A DNA stretch of 64,000 bases from an uncultured Agathobacter sp. (GCA_934365945.1 CAKRNE010000002.1:186001-250000); one strand, 5' to 3'; positions 1 to 8,055 are shown, counted from the stretch's first letter. The notes: generated by a model not told the origin, from the sequence alone. Program-made: numbers and translations.

Positions 1-441
1 AACAAAATAGATGCCATAGCAGGAGACGAGAATGAGGTGATTTCAGCCTTAAGAGCCGAATTTGAGCCACAGGGCATAAAGGTATTCCCGATATCCGCTG
101 TAAGCGGTAAGGGCCTTAAGGAGCTTTTGTACGAGGTGAAGAACCTGCTTGCAAATTGTCCTAAAGAGGTTACTGTATATGAGCCGGAGATTGATCCTGC
201 ACTTTCATTCTTTAAGGATGAGCCGTACGCGGTTGAGGTGGCAGCCGATGGTGCATATGAGATATCAGGTCCAAAGATTGAGAAAATGCTTGGATACACA
301 AATATGGACTCGGAGAAGGGCTTTGCTTTCTTCCAGAGATTTTTGCGTGAGCAGGGTATCATCAAGGAGCTTGAAAATATGGGCATCGAGGATGGAGATA
401 CTGTCCGCATGTATGATTTCGAGTTTGATTATTACAAGTAA
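1..441 (+). CDS. obgE: GTPase Obg/CgtA, C-terminal part (5' end outside window)
   Basis: Partial gene, open at the left edge. The first four visible codons read NKID, the G4 guanine-specificity motif, followed about 25 residues on by the SAVSGKG G5 region. The last 70 or so residues (from about codon 75) match the OCT domain that is specific to Obg proteins, ending in a hydrophobic and acidic tail. Obg is an essential ribosome-associated GTPase that helps 50S maturation and links it to stress signals. It leads straight into yhbY, nadD, yqeK and rsfS with short gaps, the ribosome-assembly gene order common in Firmicutes. The catalytic G1-G3 motifs lie upstream of the window. Confidence 0.95.
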   Translation, partial: NKIDAIAGDENEVISALRAEFEPQGIKVFPISAVSGKGLKELLYEVKNLLANCPKEVTVYEPEIDPALSFFKDEPYAVEVAADGAYEISGPKIEKMLGYTNMDSEKGFAFFQRFLREQGIIKELENMGIEDGDTVRMYDFEFDYYK

Positions 442-456
442 GGAGAAAGAGTATAT

Positions 457-753
457 ATGAATTTATCAAGTAAACAGCGTGCATATTTAAGCAGCCTTGC
501 AAGCACAATTAACCCTATTTTCAATATCGGAAAGGCATCGCTTACTCCGGAAATCATCGAGGCTCTTGATGCAGCACTTGAAAAGAGGGAGCTGATCAAG
601 GTCGCAGTTCTTAAAAACTGTATAGATGATCCAAGAGAGATTGCAAGTGTAATCGGTGAGAGAACACACTCTGCAGTGGTTAAGGTAATAGGCAAAAAAA
701 TGATTTTTTACCGTCCGGCAAAGAAAAATCCAAAGATTAAGCTTCCGGAATAA
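457..753 (+). CDS. yhbY: YhbY-family CRM-domain RNA-binding protein
   Basis: 98 residues, the normal size for a stand-alone CRM (CRS1-YhbY) domain. The fold is recognisable from the start LSSKQRAYLSSLA, the GKASLTPEIIEALDAAL helix region (the GxxG-type RNA-contact loop) and the IGKKMIFYRP terminal strand. Known members bind pre-50S ribosomal particles. It begins 15 bases after obg behind an AGGAGAAAG ribosome-binding site and ends three bases before nadD, so it is translated as part of the same operon. Specific role in this organism is inferred from the family and the neighbours. Confidence 0.9.
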   Translation: MNLSSKQRAYLSSLASTINPIFNIGKASLTPEIIEALDAALEKRELIKVAVLKNCIDDPREIASVIGERTHSAVVKVIGKKMIFYRPAKKNPKIKLPE

Positions 754-756
754 GCC

Positions 757-1383
757 ATGAAAACAGGGATTTTTGGTGGGGCATTCGACCCGATACACAA
801 AGGTCATATATACATGGCGCAAAAGGCAATGGAGGAGTATTCTCTTGACAGGCTTTTTCTTGTCCCGTCAGGTCACTCTCCGAACAAGACGGAGAATGCA
901 ATGACAGCCTTTAGCCACCGGTACAATATGTGTAAGCTGGCAGCAAGAGCAGTACCCGGTATTGAGGTGTCTGATATTGAAATAAAGGATGAGTCAACCA
1001 GCTATACGTATGTGACACTCCAAAAGCTAAAGGCGCTTTATCCGCAGGATGAGCTGTATTTTATCATGGGTGGTGATTCGCTCGACTATTTTGAAACATG
1101 GATGAGACCTGATGTCATAGCCCAAACAGCAATTATTCTTGTTATGGTGAGAGAAAATTTTCCAAAGCTGCAGATGGAGGAAAAGATTGCTCATATCAAA
1201 AATATGTTTCCTGCTGATATAAGACTTTTGAGCTGTGACAGGATAGATGTGTCGTCTACGCAGGTCAGGAGCTTGTTACGTGCCAAGTCTCAGGCCGGTG
1301 GACAAAAGAGTCCTAAAGGCGCGGAAATGTTTCTGGATGCTGCAGTTATGTCGTATATACAGGCTAATAATTTATACAGGTGA
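757..1383 (+). CDS. nadD: Nicotinate-nucleotide adenylyltransferase
   Basis: 208 residues. Transfers AMP from ATP to nicotinate mononucleotide to make deamido-NAD, a late step of NAD synthesis in the cytoplasm. The nucleotidyltransferase signature GAFDPIHKGH (residues 8-17, with the HxGH-type histidines 14 and 17) and the C-terminal SSTQVR motif (166-171, matching ISSTxIR) are both present. It follows yhbY by three bases and precedes the HD-domain gene by six, the same nadD-yqeK-rsfS order as in Bacillus. Nothing unusual in length or motifs. Confidence 0.95.
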   Translation: MKTGIFGGAFDPIHKGHIYMAQKAMEEYSLDRLFLVPSGHSPNKTENAMTAFSHRYNMCKLAARAVPGIEVSDIEIKDESTSYTYVTLQKLKALYPQDELYFIMGGDSLDYFETWMRPDVIAQTAIILVMVRENFPKLQMEEKIAHIKNMFPADIRLLSCDRIDVSSTQVRSLLRAKSQAGGQKSPKGAEMFLDAAVMSYIQANNLYR

Positions 1384-1389
1384 TAGAGT

Positions 1390-1971
1390 ATGGAAGTAAA
1401 AGAAATAAAGAAAAAGCTAAAGAAAAGCCTTGATAAACAAAGGTATCAGCACACACTCGGAGTGATGTATACAGCTGGTTGTCTTGCCATGGCAAACGGT
1501 TATTCAATAGAAAAGGCAATGCTTGCAGGTCTGCTTCATGACTGTGCCAAGTGCCTTCCAACGGACAATAAAATCGGGCTCTGTGTAAAGAAAAATATAG
1601 ACATAACAGAGGTGGAGATGTCAAACCCGGGGCTGTTACATGCAAAGGCAGGCATGGTGCTTGCGGAGGAAGAGTATGGCATTAAGGATGCGCAGATACT
1701 GCATGCCATAAGAGTGCATACTACAGGAGAGGCAGACATGGGGCTTCTTGACAAAATACTCTTTGTGGCAGATTATATTGAGCCAAACAGATGTGAGGCA
1801 CCGAGGCTTGAAGAGATAAGGAAGCTTGCTTTTAGTGATCTCGACAGGACTGTTGCAGAGATATTGTATGATACAATCAATTTCCTTAATACGAAGAGTG
1901 GGGCAATAGATCCAACTACCCAGATTACTTACAATTATTATGCTAAATATAGAGACAACAGGGAGGAATAA
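1390..1971 (+). CDS. yqeK: HD-domain hydrolase YqeK (predicted symmetrical Ap4A hydrolase)
   Basis: 193 residues with the metal-binding HD set: His21, His50-Asp51 (LLHDCAK), His84 (GLLHAKAG), His105/His110 and Asp128 (FVADYIEP). This arrangement matches the YqeK family, which cleaves diadenosine tetraphosphate into two ADP. It lies between nadD and rsfS, six and five bases away respectively, so it is co-transcribed with them. The nucleotide-hydrolase activity is taken from family knowledge rather than from this sequence alone. Confidence 0.9.
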   Translation: MEVKEIKKKLKKSLDKQRYQHTLGVMYTAGCLAMANGYSIEKAMLAGLLHDCAKCLPTDNKIGLCVKKNIDITEVEMSNPGLLHAKAGMVLAEEEYGIKDAQILHAIRVHTTGEADMGLLDKILFVADYIEPNRCEAPRLEEIRKLAFSDLDRTVAEILYDTINFLNTKSGAIDPTTQITYNYYAKYRDNREE

Positions 1972-1976
1972 CTGCT

Positions 1977-2324
1977 ATGCAGACAATTGATTTAGTTAAA
2001 AAGATAGTGGAAGCACTTGAAGACAAAAAGGCAGAGGATATCACAGTTCTCGACATAGGAGAGGTTTCTTCTATAGCAGACTACTTTATCATTGCAAACG
2101 GAAATAATGCGAATCAGCTCACAGCCATGGAGGATGCCGTGGATGAGGCTATGTATACAAACGGAGTGCATCAAAAGCAGGTAGAGGGAACCGGTAACTC
2201 TACATGGATTCTAATGGACTATCAGGATATTATCGTGCATCTGTTCTCTAAAGAAGACAGACAGTTCTATGATCTCGACAGAATATGGAGAGATGGAAAA
2301 GTAGTGGATGTACATTCATTGTAG
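1977..2324 (+). CDS. rsfS: Ribosomal silencing factor RsfS
   Basis: 115 residues, the usual length for RsfS/Iojap. The family pattern is clear: a conserved KAEDITVLDIGEVSSIADYF start of the core sheet, a central GTGNSTWILMDYQDIIVHLF segment and the FYDLDRIW end. RsfS binds ribosomal protein L14 (uL14) on the 50S subunit and blocks joining with the 30S subunit when nutrients are short. It is the last gene of the obg-yhbY-nadD-yqeK-rsfS operon; a strong terminator begins ten bases after its stop codon. Confidence 0.94.
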   Translation: MQTIDLVKKIVEALEDKKAEDITVLDIGEVSSIADYFIIANGNNANQLTAMEDAVDEAMYTNGVHQKQVEGTGNSTWILMDYQDIIVHLFSKEDRQFYDLDRIWRDGKVVDVHSL

Positions 2325-2333
2325 TATCTATTT

Positions 2334-2390
2334 AAAATATCGCACCCATATGCTGCGCTTTTTAGCTAAGCATATGGGTGCGATATTTTT
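2334..2390. terminator. Strong bidirectional terminator between rsfS and lexA
   Basis: A perfect 20-base inverted repeat (2334-2353 and 2370-2389) with a 16-base loop. It has A-tracts on the left and T-tracts on the right, so it can terminate both the rsfS operon on the + strand and the convergent lexA transcript on the - strand. Confidence 0.92.
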
Positions 2391-2400
2391 GTAATATTTA

Positions 2401-3015
2401 TTAGAAGAAACGGAATACTCCAAACACCTTGCCGAGTATTTCACAGTCGGGAACTATGATTGGATCCATTGTGTCGTTCTCAGGCTGGAGTCGTATGTGA
2501 CCGTCCTCTTTATAGAAGGTCTTTACGGTAGCTGAATCATCTATAAGTGCTACGACCATGTCTCCGTTTGAAGCATCGCTCTGCTGTTCAACGAGGATAT
2601 TATCACCGTCGAAGATACCTGCATTAATCATGCTCTCGCCCTTGACCTTCAGCATGAAGGACTGCTTATTTGGCATATACTCGGCAGGTACAGGAAAGTA
2701 AGTTTCAATGTTTTCCGTTGCGAGTATCGGCTCACCTGCTGCTACACGGCCAACCAGTGGTACGTTAACCATCTCGCGTCGCTGTAAACCAAAGCTGTCA
2801 TCTATAATCTCTATAGCCCTGTTTTTGGCAGGATCCCTTCTTATGTAGCCCTTTCGCTCAAGTGTCTCGAGATGAGCATGGACGCTTGATGTGGACTTTA
2901 AATGTACACCCTCGCAGATATCGCGCACTGATGGCGGATAGCCTCTGTTTAAAATCTCACTCTTGATAAACTCAAGTATCTCTTTCTGCTTGTCTGAAAT
3001 CTTTTCTAATGCCAT
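2401..3015 (-). CDS. lexA: SOS repressor LexA
   Basis: 204 residues. The N-terminal winged-helix DNA-binding domain (about 1-70, with GYPPSVRDI and [18 protein letters not shown]) is joined to an S24 self-cleaving domain. The scissile Ala93-Gly94 pair (VAAGEP), the nucleophile Ser128 (KGESM) and the general base Lys165 are all present, so it should be cleavable with RecA filament help. It is divergent from a yneA-like gene, the classical Firmicute SOS arrangement, and probably represses both genes from the three boxes in the spacer. Confidence 0.96.
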   Translation of the reverse strand: MALEKISDKQKEILEFIKSEILNRGYPPSVRDICEGVHLKSTSSVHAHLETLERKGYIRRDPAKNRAIEIIDDSFGLQRREMVNVPLVGRVAAGEPILATENIETYFPVPAEYMPNKQSFMLKVKGESMINAGIFDGDNILVEQQSDASNGDMVVALIDDSATVKTFYKEDGHIRLQPENDTMDPIIVPDCEILGKVFGVFRFF

Positions 3016-3163
3016 AGGTAAATCCTCCGTCTGAATATTTAAATAATATAATGATATGAGGGTGAAAAGGTATTTTGCTCCTCATTTATGATTATAAAAT
3101 AAATTAAAAATTGTATCTTAAAAAAGTATATCATAAAACTAAAATAAAAGCAAACATATATTC

Positions 3164-3177
3164 CGAAATTTTGTTCG
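3164..3177. promoter_or_regulatory. Putative LexA box 1
   Basis: CGAAATTTTGTTCG fits the Firmicute pattern CGAAC-N4-GTTCG except for the fifth base. It is the closest of the three sites to lexA and is the likely site for autoregulation. Confidence 0.6.
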
Positions 3178-3185
3178 TTTTTCTC

Positions 3186-3214
3186 TTGACAAACGATTGT
3201 TCGGGATGTATTAT
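3186..3214 (+). promoter_or_regulatory. Sigma-A type promoter of the yneA-like gene
   Basis: A consensus -35 TTGACA (3186-3191), exactly 17 bases of spacer and -10 TATTAT (3209-3214), 52 bases before the start codon. The second LexA-like box overlaps its -35 element, which is the expected geometry for tight SOS repression. Confidence 0.8.
3190..3203. promoter_or_regulatory. Putative LexA box 2
   Basis: CAAACGATTGTTCG matches CGAAC-N4-GTTCG at all but the second base. It overlaps the end of the -35 box and the spacer of the yneA-like promoter. Confidence 0.7.
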
Positions 3215-3230
3215 GTAATCACGATAACAA

Positions 3231-3244
3231 CAAACACATGTTCG
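3231..3244. promoter_or_regulatory. Putative LexA box 3
   Basis: CAAACACATGTTCG matches CGAAC-N4-GTTCG at all but the second base. It lies just downstream of the predicted transcription start of the yneA-like gene and 21 bases before its start codon, so a bound repressor here would act as a roadblock. Confidence 0.65.
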
Positions 3245-3265
3245 GAAAATACAAGAGGTGGTTTT

Positions 3266-3589
3266 ATGAGAGGAAATACTTTATTAGGAAAAAGAAAAAT
3301 GTTTGGATGGACTGTTGTTGCATTTATAGCAGCTGTCATTATATTATGCGGCACTATTCATATATTTGCCAGTTCTACTGACAGCAAGCCATATAACAAG
3401 TATTATACCAGTGTCAGGGTTGAGGATGGTGACACCGTCTGGAGCATTGCTGACAGATATATTACCGACAGCCAGGTAAGCAAAAGGGATTATGTAGATG
3501 AGGTTTGCAGGCTCAATAGCCTTACCGATGGCAATGTGCGCAGTGGCGATTATATAGTTGTTTCATATTATTCACAGGACATAAAGTGA
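3266..3589 (+). CDS. yneA: YneA-like SOS cell-division inhibitor with LysM domain
   Basis: 107 residues from the ATG at 3266, chosen because AAGAGGTGG lies directly upstream; earlier in-frame codons would place the start inside the promoter and operator. A basic N-terminus is followed by one membrane helix (about 12-35) and a LysM domain (about 50-101, YTSVRVEDGDTVWSIA ... SGDYIVV) outside the membrane. In Bacillus the divergent lexA-yneA pair makes YneA, which delays division during DNA damage. Here the topology, the length and the three LexA-like boxes all fit. The sequence is too divergent for the symbol to be certain; the role is inferred from context. Confidence 0.82.
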   Translation: MRGNTLLGKRKMFGWTVVAFIAAVIILCGTIHIFASSTDSKPYNKYYTSVRVEDGDTVWSIADRYITDSQVSKRDYVDEVCRLNSLTDGNVRSGDYIVVSYYSQDIK

Positions 3590-3697
3590 TGTAATCTTGC
3601 TAAAATTTCCTGTTTCTTATATAATATAGGTCAGATGCAGCGAAGCAGACTATATCGTTATTGTATTCGCTTTCGTTGAACAGGAGATTGGATATTT

Positions 3698-4414
3698 ATG
3701 TTAAAGCTATTTTTTGTTATATTTGCAAATTTTCACAGAGCGCCGTATATTGTTCCTAAAATGAGATACATGGCTGATCATCCGCAGAAATATTCGGAAA
3801 CTGAGAGATATGATATGATGCGGCACTGCATTGATTTGATGAACAAATCAGGAAAGATTACAACAGAGGCGTATGGTCTTGAGAATCTTCCTGAAACAGG
3901 TGGCTATATCATGTATCCCAACCATCAGGGAAAGTATGATTTGCTTGGAATTATTACTACACATGACAAAGTACTTTCGTTTGTAATGGATAAGCAGAAG
4001 TCTCATACAATGCTTGTCAGGGAATTTGTGGATCTGGTTCAGGCAAAGCGTTTAGAGAAAGACAATCCAAGGCAGGGGCTTACTATAATCAATGAGGTAG
4101 CTAAGGATGTGAAAAACGGCAAGAGATACGTTTTGTTTCCGGAGGGGGGCTATAAGTTCAATAATAAGAATAAAGTGCAGGATTTTAAAGCAGGGAGCTT
4201 TAAGATTGCATTGAAATCTCATGTACCTATTATTCCAATAGCTCTCATAGATTCATATAAGGTGTTCAACAGTTTTCATTTTGGTCCTGTTACAACTCAG
4301 GTTCACTATTTAAAGCCTATTGAGTATGAAGAGTACAAGGGTATGAAGACGAAGGATATAGCAGCACTGGTTAAGGAACGTATAGAGGAGAAAATCAAAG
4401 AAGTGCTTGGCTAG
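3698..4414 (+). CDS. plsC: 1-acyl-sn-glycerol-3-phosphate acyltransferase (PlsC family)
   Basis: 238 residues. The acyltransferase motifs are clear: the NHxxxxD catalytic pair His76 and Asp81 in NHQGKYD, and the FPEGG motif at 147-151 that holds the phosphate end of the substrate. A hydrophobic N-terminus (about 1-15) suggests membrane association. The family adds the second acyl chain to lysophosphatidate to give phosphatidate for membrane lipids. It is preceded by AGGAGATTGG and stands as its own unit between the SOS region and a recombinase. Exact acyl acceptor not provable from sequence. Confidence 0.85.
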   Translation: MLKLFFVIFANFHRAPYIVPKMRYMADHPQKYSETERYDMMRHCIDLMNKSGKITTEAYGLENLPETGGYIMYPNHQGKYDLLGIITTHDKVLSFVMDKQKSHTMLVREFVDLVQAKRLEKDNPRQGLTIINEVAKDVKNGKRYVLFPEGGYKFNNKNKVQDFKAGSFKIALKSHVPIIPIALIDSYKVFNSFHFGPVTTQVHYLKPIEYEEYKGMKTKDIAALVKERIEEKIKEVLG

Positions 4415-4444
4415 AGCTGACTTTGATTATTATATAGTATTATT

Positions 4445-5494
4445 ATGAAAGACAACGCTTATTACGAAGATATTAATATAAAAAATGAATTAAAGCTTAG
4501 AGATATGATACAGAAGCTCCCGAAGTTCTGTATGGATTTTTTTATCGGAATAGATGCGGATAAATCTTCAAGAACCAAGATAGCGTATGCATATGATTTG
4601 CTGACCTTTTTTGAGTACATGAAGAGTGCAAACCCATCGCTTAAGAAATATGATATAATGGACTATCCTATATCTCTGTTGGATCAGATCAGTCCTTCGG
4701 ATATTGAGGAATATCTGTTTTATCTCAAGTATTATGAGAAGGATGGAGTCGTACATACTAACGATGAGAGAGGAATCAAGAGAAAGCTTGCTTCACTGCG
4801 CACCTTTTATAATTTTTATTTCAGGAAAGAGTTTATAGATACCAATCCTGCAAGCAAGGTAACCCTTCCAAAAATACATGAGAAGAATATCATTCGTCTT
4901 GATACTGATGAGGTCGCACAGCTTCTTGATGAGGTTGAGTCAGGAGACAGTCTGTCTAAGAATCAGCAGCGTTTCCATGAGAAAACCAAGGTTCGTGACC
5001 TGGCACTTATGACATTGCTTCTTGGAACCGGTATCCGTGTATCAGAGTGCGTGGGACTTGATATGGATGATGTGGATTTTAAGAACAATGGAATCAAGGT
5101 TCACCGAAAGGGTGGTGCCGATGTGATTGTCTACTTTGGTGATGAGGTACGTGATGCACTTCTTTCATATTGGGAGGAGAGAAGTATTATTACACCCGCA
5201 GAGGGGCATACTAATGCGCTCTTTCTTTCTTTACAGAGGAAGCGTATATCAGTGCGTTCGGTAGAGAAGCTGGTGAAAAAGTATTCGAGGCTCGTGACTA
5301 CTGTTAAGAATATTACTCCTCATAAGCTTCGTAGTACGTATGGCACTACACTTTATCAGGAAACAGGTGATATCTATCTTGTGGCAGATGTTCTGGGGCA
5401 CAAGGATGTAAATACCACACGTAAGCATTATGCAGCCCAGGAGGACAGCAGGCGTCGTGCGGCAGCCAGGGTAGTACATCTGAGGGAGGATTGA
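4445..5494 (+). CDS. Tyrosine recombinase, Xer-like (resembles the single-recombinase XerS type)
   Basis: 349 residues with a complete catalytic set: Arg198 (TGIRVSE), Lys222 in the beta-hairpin, His293 and Arg296 (HKLR), His319 (LGHKD) and the nucleophile Tyr329. The N-terminal SAM-like core-binding domain occupies about 25-140. It is longer than XerC/XerD (about 300) and has an extended linker before the catalytic domain (about 165-182), which recalls the XerS recombinases that act alone on a dif-type site in streptococci. No integrated element, att repeat or excisionase gene is nearby, so a housekeeping chromosome-dimer role is more likely than a phage integrase. Which Xer class it belongs to is inference. 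Confidence 0.85.
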   Translation: MKDNAYYEDINIKNELKLRDMIQKLPKFCMDFFIGIDADKSSRTKIAYAYDLLTFFEYMKSANPSLKKYDIMDYPISLLDQISPSDIEEYLFYLKYYEKDGVVHTNDERGIKRKLASLRTFYNFYFRKEFIDTNPASKVTLPKIHEKNIIRLDTDEVAQLLDEVESGDSLSKNQQRFHEKTKVRDLALMTLLLGTGIRVSECVGLDMDDVDFKNNGIKVHRKGGADVIVYFGDEVRDALLSYWEERSIITPAEGHTNALFLSLQRKRISVRSVEKLVKKYSRLVTTVKNITPHKLRSTYGTTLYQETGDIYLVADVLGHKDVNTTRKHYAAQEDSRRRAAARVVHLRED

Positions 5495-5498
5495 TTAT

Positions 5499-6392
5499 AT
5501 GCCTGACAATATAATCACAATTACAGATTTTATGGATCCCAATCTGGATGTGTATGCCAGATTGACTGAAAATCAGCTTTTAAACAGAGCTAATCCCAAA
5601 GAGGGAATGTTTATTGCTGAAAGTCCAAAGGTCATAGAGAGGGCACTTGATGCGGGATGTGAACCGGTTTCTCTTCTGATGGAGACAAAGCATGTCAATG
5701 GCGAGGCAAGAGGTATTATTGAAAGATGTCATGATATACCGGTATATACTGCAGAATTTGATCTGCTCACAAAGTTGACAGGCTTTGCTTTGACCAGAGG
5801 CACACTCTGTGCTATGTACAGGCCTAAGCCAAGGTCTGTAGAAGAGGTGTGCAGGGGTGCGAGAAGAGTTGCTGTACTGGAGGATGTGGTAAATCCAACA
5901 AATGTCGGAGCCATATTCAGGTCAGCGGCAGCACTGCATATGGACGCTGTGCTGCTCACTCCTGCCTGCAGCAATCCTTTGTACAGGCGCGCAATCAGGG
6001 TGAGCATGGGAACTGTATTTCAAGTGCCATGGGCTTATTTTTCCAAGTGCAATGTCGACAGTGGCAGCACTTTTGCGGATACTTCATTGCATGATAGGTG
6101 TGATAGTCATGAGCCGGATAGCAGTGCTTATGAAGGTTATATTGGTGAGCTTCACAGACTGGGCTTTAAAACTTGCGCTATGGCTCTGACTGATGATTCT
6201 GTGAGTATAGACGATCCTATGCTTCACTCAGAGGAAAGACTTGCAATAGTGCTTGGCACTGAGGGCGAAGGGCTTCATGAGCAGACGATTGCCTCATGTG
6301 ACTATACTGTTAAGATACCAATGTCACATGGTGTCGATTCGCTAAATGTGGCTGCTGCAAGTGCAGTGGCATTCTGGGAGCTGGCTAAATAG
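5499..6392 (+). CDS. TrmH/SpoU-family RNA 2'-O-methyltransferase
   Basis: 297 residues. An N-terminal substrate-binding region (about 20-115, LNRANPKEGMFIAESPKVIERA) precedes the SPOUT knot. The three SpoU motifs are present: VVNPTNVGAIFRSA (motif 1), LAIVLGTEGEGL (motif 2) and IPMSHGVDSLNVAAASAV (motif 3), which together bind S-adenosylmethionine in the trefoil knot. The family methylates a ribose 2'-OH in rRNA or tRNA. The target cannot be read from the sequence. It starts four bases after the recombinase stop, so the two are probably co-transcribed. Its last eight bases overlap the 3' end of a reverse-strand small gene. Confidence 0.9.
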   Translation: MPDNIITITDFMDPNLDVYARLTENQLLNRANPKEGMFIAESPKVIERALDAGCEPVSLLMETKHVNGEARGIIERCHDIPVYTAEFDLLTKLTGFALTRGTLCAMYRPKPRSVEEVCRGARRVAVLEDVVNPTNVGAIFRSAAALHMDAVLLTPACSNPLYRRAIRVSMGTVFQVPWAYFSKCNVDSGSTFADTSLHDRCDSHEPDSSAYEGYIGELHRLGFKTCAMALTDDSVSIDDPMLHSEERLAIVLGTEGEGLHEQTIASCDYTVKIPMSHGVDSLNVAAASAVAFWELAK

Positions 6393-6657
6393 GCTGATGG
6401 GAGTGCTTTATATTGTAAATCTTGACAATTTCGTCGGCACTGTTTCTGACTTCAGTTCCTTCACATACACACCCAAGTGGTAAATCGGCATAGCTTGTAC
6501 CATCGCAAAAGGCACTTTGGCGGCTACAGTCTGTTTTATCATCTGATATACCACAGATGTTGAGATGATTGGTATGATACTGCTTATAGTTATGCCAGTT
6601 GGAAATATTCTGGCCGTTATTATGTGTATTGGCATTATATATCCGAGTATTATTCAT
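6385..6657 (-). CDS. Hypothetical 90-residue Asn/His-rich protein
   Basis: Not recognised. The gene starts behind a near-perfect AGGAGGA ribosome-binding site six bases before its ATG. The N-terminal 35 residues are rich in Asn, His and Tyr, and the middle carries four cysteines (residues 35-65), while the C-terminus is a normal-looking mixed helix (EGTEVRNSADEIVKI). Composition of this kind is seen in spore-coat and metal-binding proteins, and the divergent neighbour resembles CotF, but a spore role is only a guess. A second reverse-strand frame of 75 codons overlaps it but lacks any ribosome-binding site. Confidence 0.5.
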   Translation of the reverse strand: MNNTRIYNANTHNNGQNISNWHNYKQYHTNHLNICGISDDKTDCSRQSAFCDGTSYADLPLGCVCEGTEVRNSADEIVKIYNIKHSHQPI

Positions 6658-6857
6658 GAATAGTCCTCCTGATTACTGAATAGTTATTGTTACTTTTATT
6701 TTTTCAACGAGTATGAAGTTAGCATGTCCTACGGGAAATCATTTTATGTATCTTAAGTATGATTTCAGACAGATTTATTATTAAACAAAAAATACTGTAA
6801 TCATAAATATAATTTGCACCTTTGTACATAATAATGCTGACAGGAGGTGTCTATTAA

Positions 6858-7316
6858 ATGATTCTAACAGAAAAAGAAACAAACGCTATTGAGGACTTAA
6901 AAACACAGGAACAGGCATGTATTGAGAAGTATACCAAATACAGCAATCAGGCAAAGGATCCGGTGCTTAAGGAGCTTTTTGAAGAAATCGCAAGGGATGA
7001 GCAAAAGCATTTTGACTCTTTGGATCAGGTGATTAAGGGAAAGGTTCCGTCAGTTGACTGCAATGATTCAAAGGGGAAGGATTATAATCCTGCTGCAACA
7101 TACGATTCACTTGGCAATTCTGAGGACAAAAAGGCTGACTGTTATCTGGCTACAGACTGTATAGGAACAGAAAAGCTTGTATCCGGCGAGTACAATTCCG
7201 ATGTATTTGTATTTGGAAATTCGGATATCAGAAAGCTTTTGGCAGATATACAGATAGAAGAGCAGAATCACGCTGAGATGCTATGGAAGTACAAGACTGC
7301 AAATGGTATGGCTTAG
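6858..7316 (+). CDS. CotF-like / ferritin-like four-helix protein
   Basis: 152 residues. Two helical pairs carry ExxH-type motifs (residues 48-51 in DEQKH and 135-138 in EEQNH), the spacing seen in ferritin-like proteins and in the spore-coat CotF family. The LATDCIGTEKLVSGEYN and IRKLLADIQIEEQNHAEM segments are close to the CotF pattern. A linker of about 35 residues (60-95) rich in Asp, Lys and Asn separates the halves. A clear AGGAGGTG site precedes the ATG, and a terminator follows. CotF coats the spore in Bacillus; many gut relatives keep such genes without known sporulation, so function here is uncertain. Confidence 0.75.
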   Translation: MILTEKETNAIEDLKTQEQACIEKYTKYSNQAKDPVLKELFEEIARDEQKHFDSLDQVIKGKVPSVDCNDSKGKDYNPAATYDSLGNSEDKKADCYLATDCIGTEKLVSGEYNSDVFVFGNSDIRKLLADIQIEEQNHAEMLWKYKTANGMA

Positions 7317-7337
7317 ACAAATCGGTGCAAAGTGTAA

Positions 7338-7369
7338 AACAGGACTGCCTGAATATAGACAGTCCTGTT
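7338..7369. terminator. Terminator between the CotF-like and AIM24-like genes
   Basis: Perfect 10-base inverted repeat (7338-7347 and 7360-7369) with a 12-base loop and AT-rich flanks. The two genes converge on it, so it probably serves both directions. Confidence 0.7.
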
Positions 7370-7374
7370 ATTAC

Positions 7375-8055
7375 TTAGTTGCCTGTTGGAATAAAAGGTT
7401 TGATAGCACCGGCAAGCTGAGAAACCGGCATACTCTGAAGCCATACACGGCCAGGGCCTGTGACAACGGTGTTGAATAATCCCTCACCGCCGAATACCGC
7501 ATTTTTGATACCTGGGACAGTCTGAATCTCAAGCTGACAGCTTCCTGTCATGGCTGCTAAATAGCCGGTATCGATCACCAGCTGCTGACCGGGTGCAAGC
7601 TCATATTCCTTTATATAGCCGTCAAACTCTAAAAATACCAATCCGTTTCCTGACAGGCGCTGCATGATAAAACCCTCACCGCCGAAGAACCCGGCCCCTA
7701 TTCTTTTCTGAAAAAATACAGACAGCTCGACGCCGGAGGTTGAAGCTAAAAATGCTGATTTCTGAGCGATTATTTCCTGTCCGGGTGCAATCTGGAATGG
7801 TCTGATGCATCCCGGAAAGCATGATGCAAAGGCTATCATTCCCGGACCACCCATAGAGGTGTAACGGTTTTGGAACATGCTTTCACCGGAAAATGCACGG
7901 CCGAACATTTTGCCGATGCCTCCATTTGATGTAGTATCCATCTTCATATTTGGAGTCATCCATGACATGGCACCTTTTTCAGTGATCATAGTCTCGTTTG
8001 CCTCAAGGCTGCAGATTACAACCGGCAATGGCTCTCCCTCAATACTGTAGTTCAT
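7375..8055 (-). CDS. AIM24 / TIGR00266-family protein
   Basis: 226 residues. The whole length fits the AIM24 (DUF124, TIGR00266) beta-sandwich family: an early GAMSWMTPNMKM segment, the FGRAFSGESMFQNRYT stretch, repeated GGEG turns (FFGGEGFIMQRLSG and VFGGEGLFNTVVTGPG) and a final GRVWLQSMP. Bacterial members have no settled function; the fungal homologue is a mitochondrial inner-membrane protein. No membrane helix or signal peptide is seen, so it is probably cytoplasmic. The start is supported by the upstream AGGAGGAT site on the reverse strand. It stands alone. Confidence 0.88.
   Translation of the reverse strand: MNYSIEGEPLPVVICSLEANETMITEKGAMSWMTPNMKMDTTSNGGIGKMFGRAFSGESMFQNRYTSMGGPGMIAFASCFPGCIRPFQIAPGQEIIAQKSAFLASTSGVELSVFFQKRIGAGFFGGEGFIMQRLSGNGLVFLEFDGYIKEYELAPGQQLVIDTGYLAAMTGSCQLEIQTVPGIKNAVFGGEGLFNTVVTGPGRVWLQSMPVSQLAGAIKPFIPTGN

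Noticed and set aside
4445-5494. Phage or transposon integrase marking a mobile element
   Set aside because: No att repeats, excisionase, phage or transfer genes are near; the neighbours on both sides are housekeeping genes.
6408-6635. 75-codon reverse-strand frame inside the 90-residue small gene
   Set aside because: It has no ribosome-binding site, while the overlapping longer frame has a near-perfect one. I cannot fully exclude it because its composition is not unnatural.
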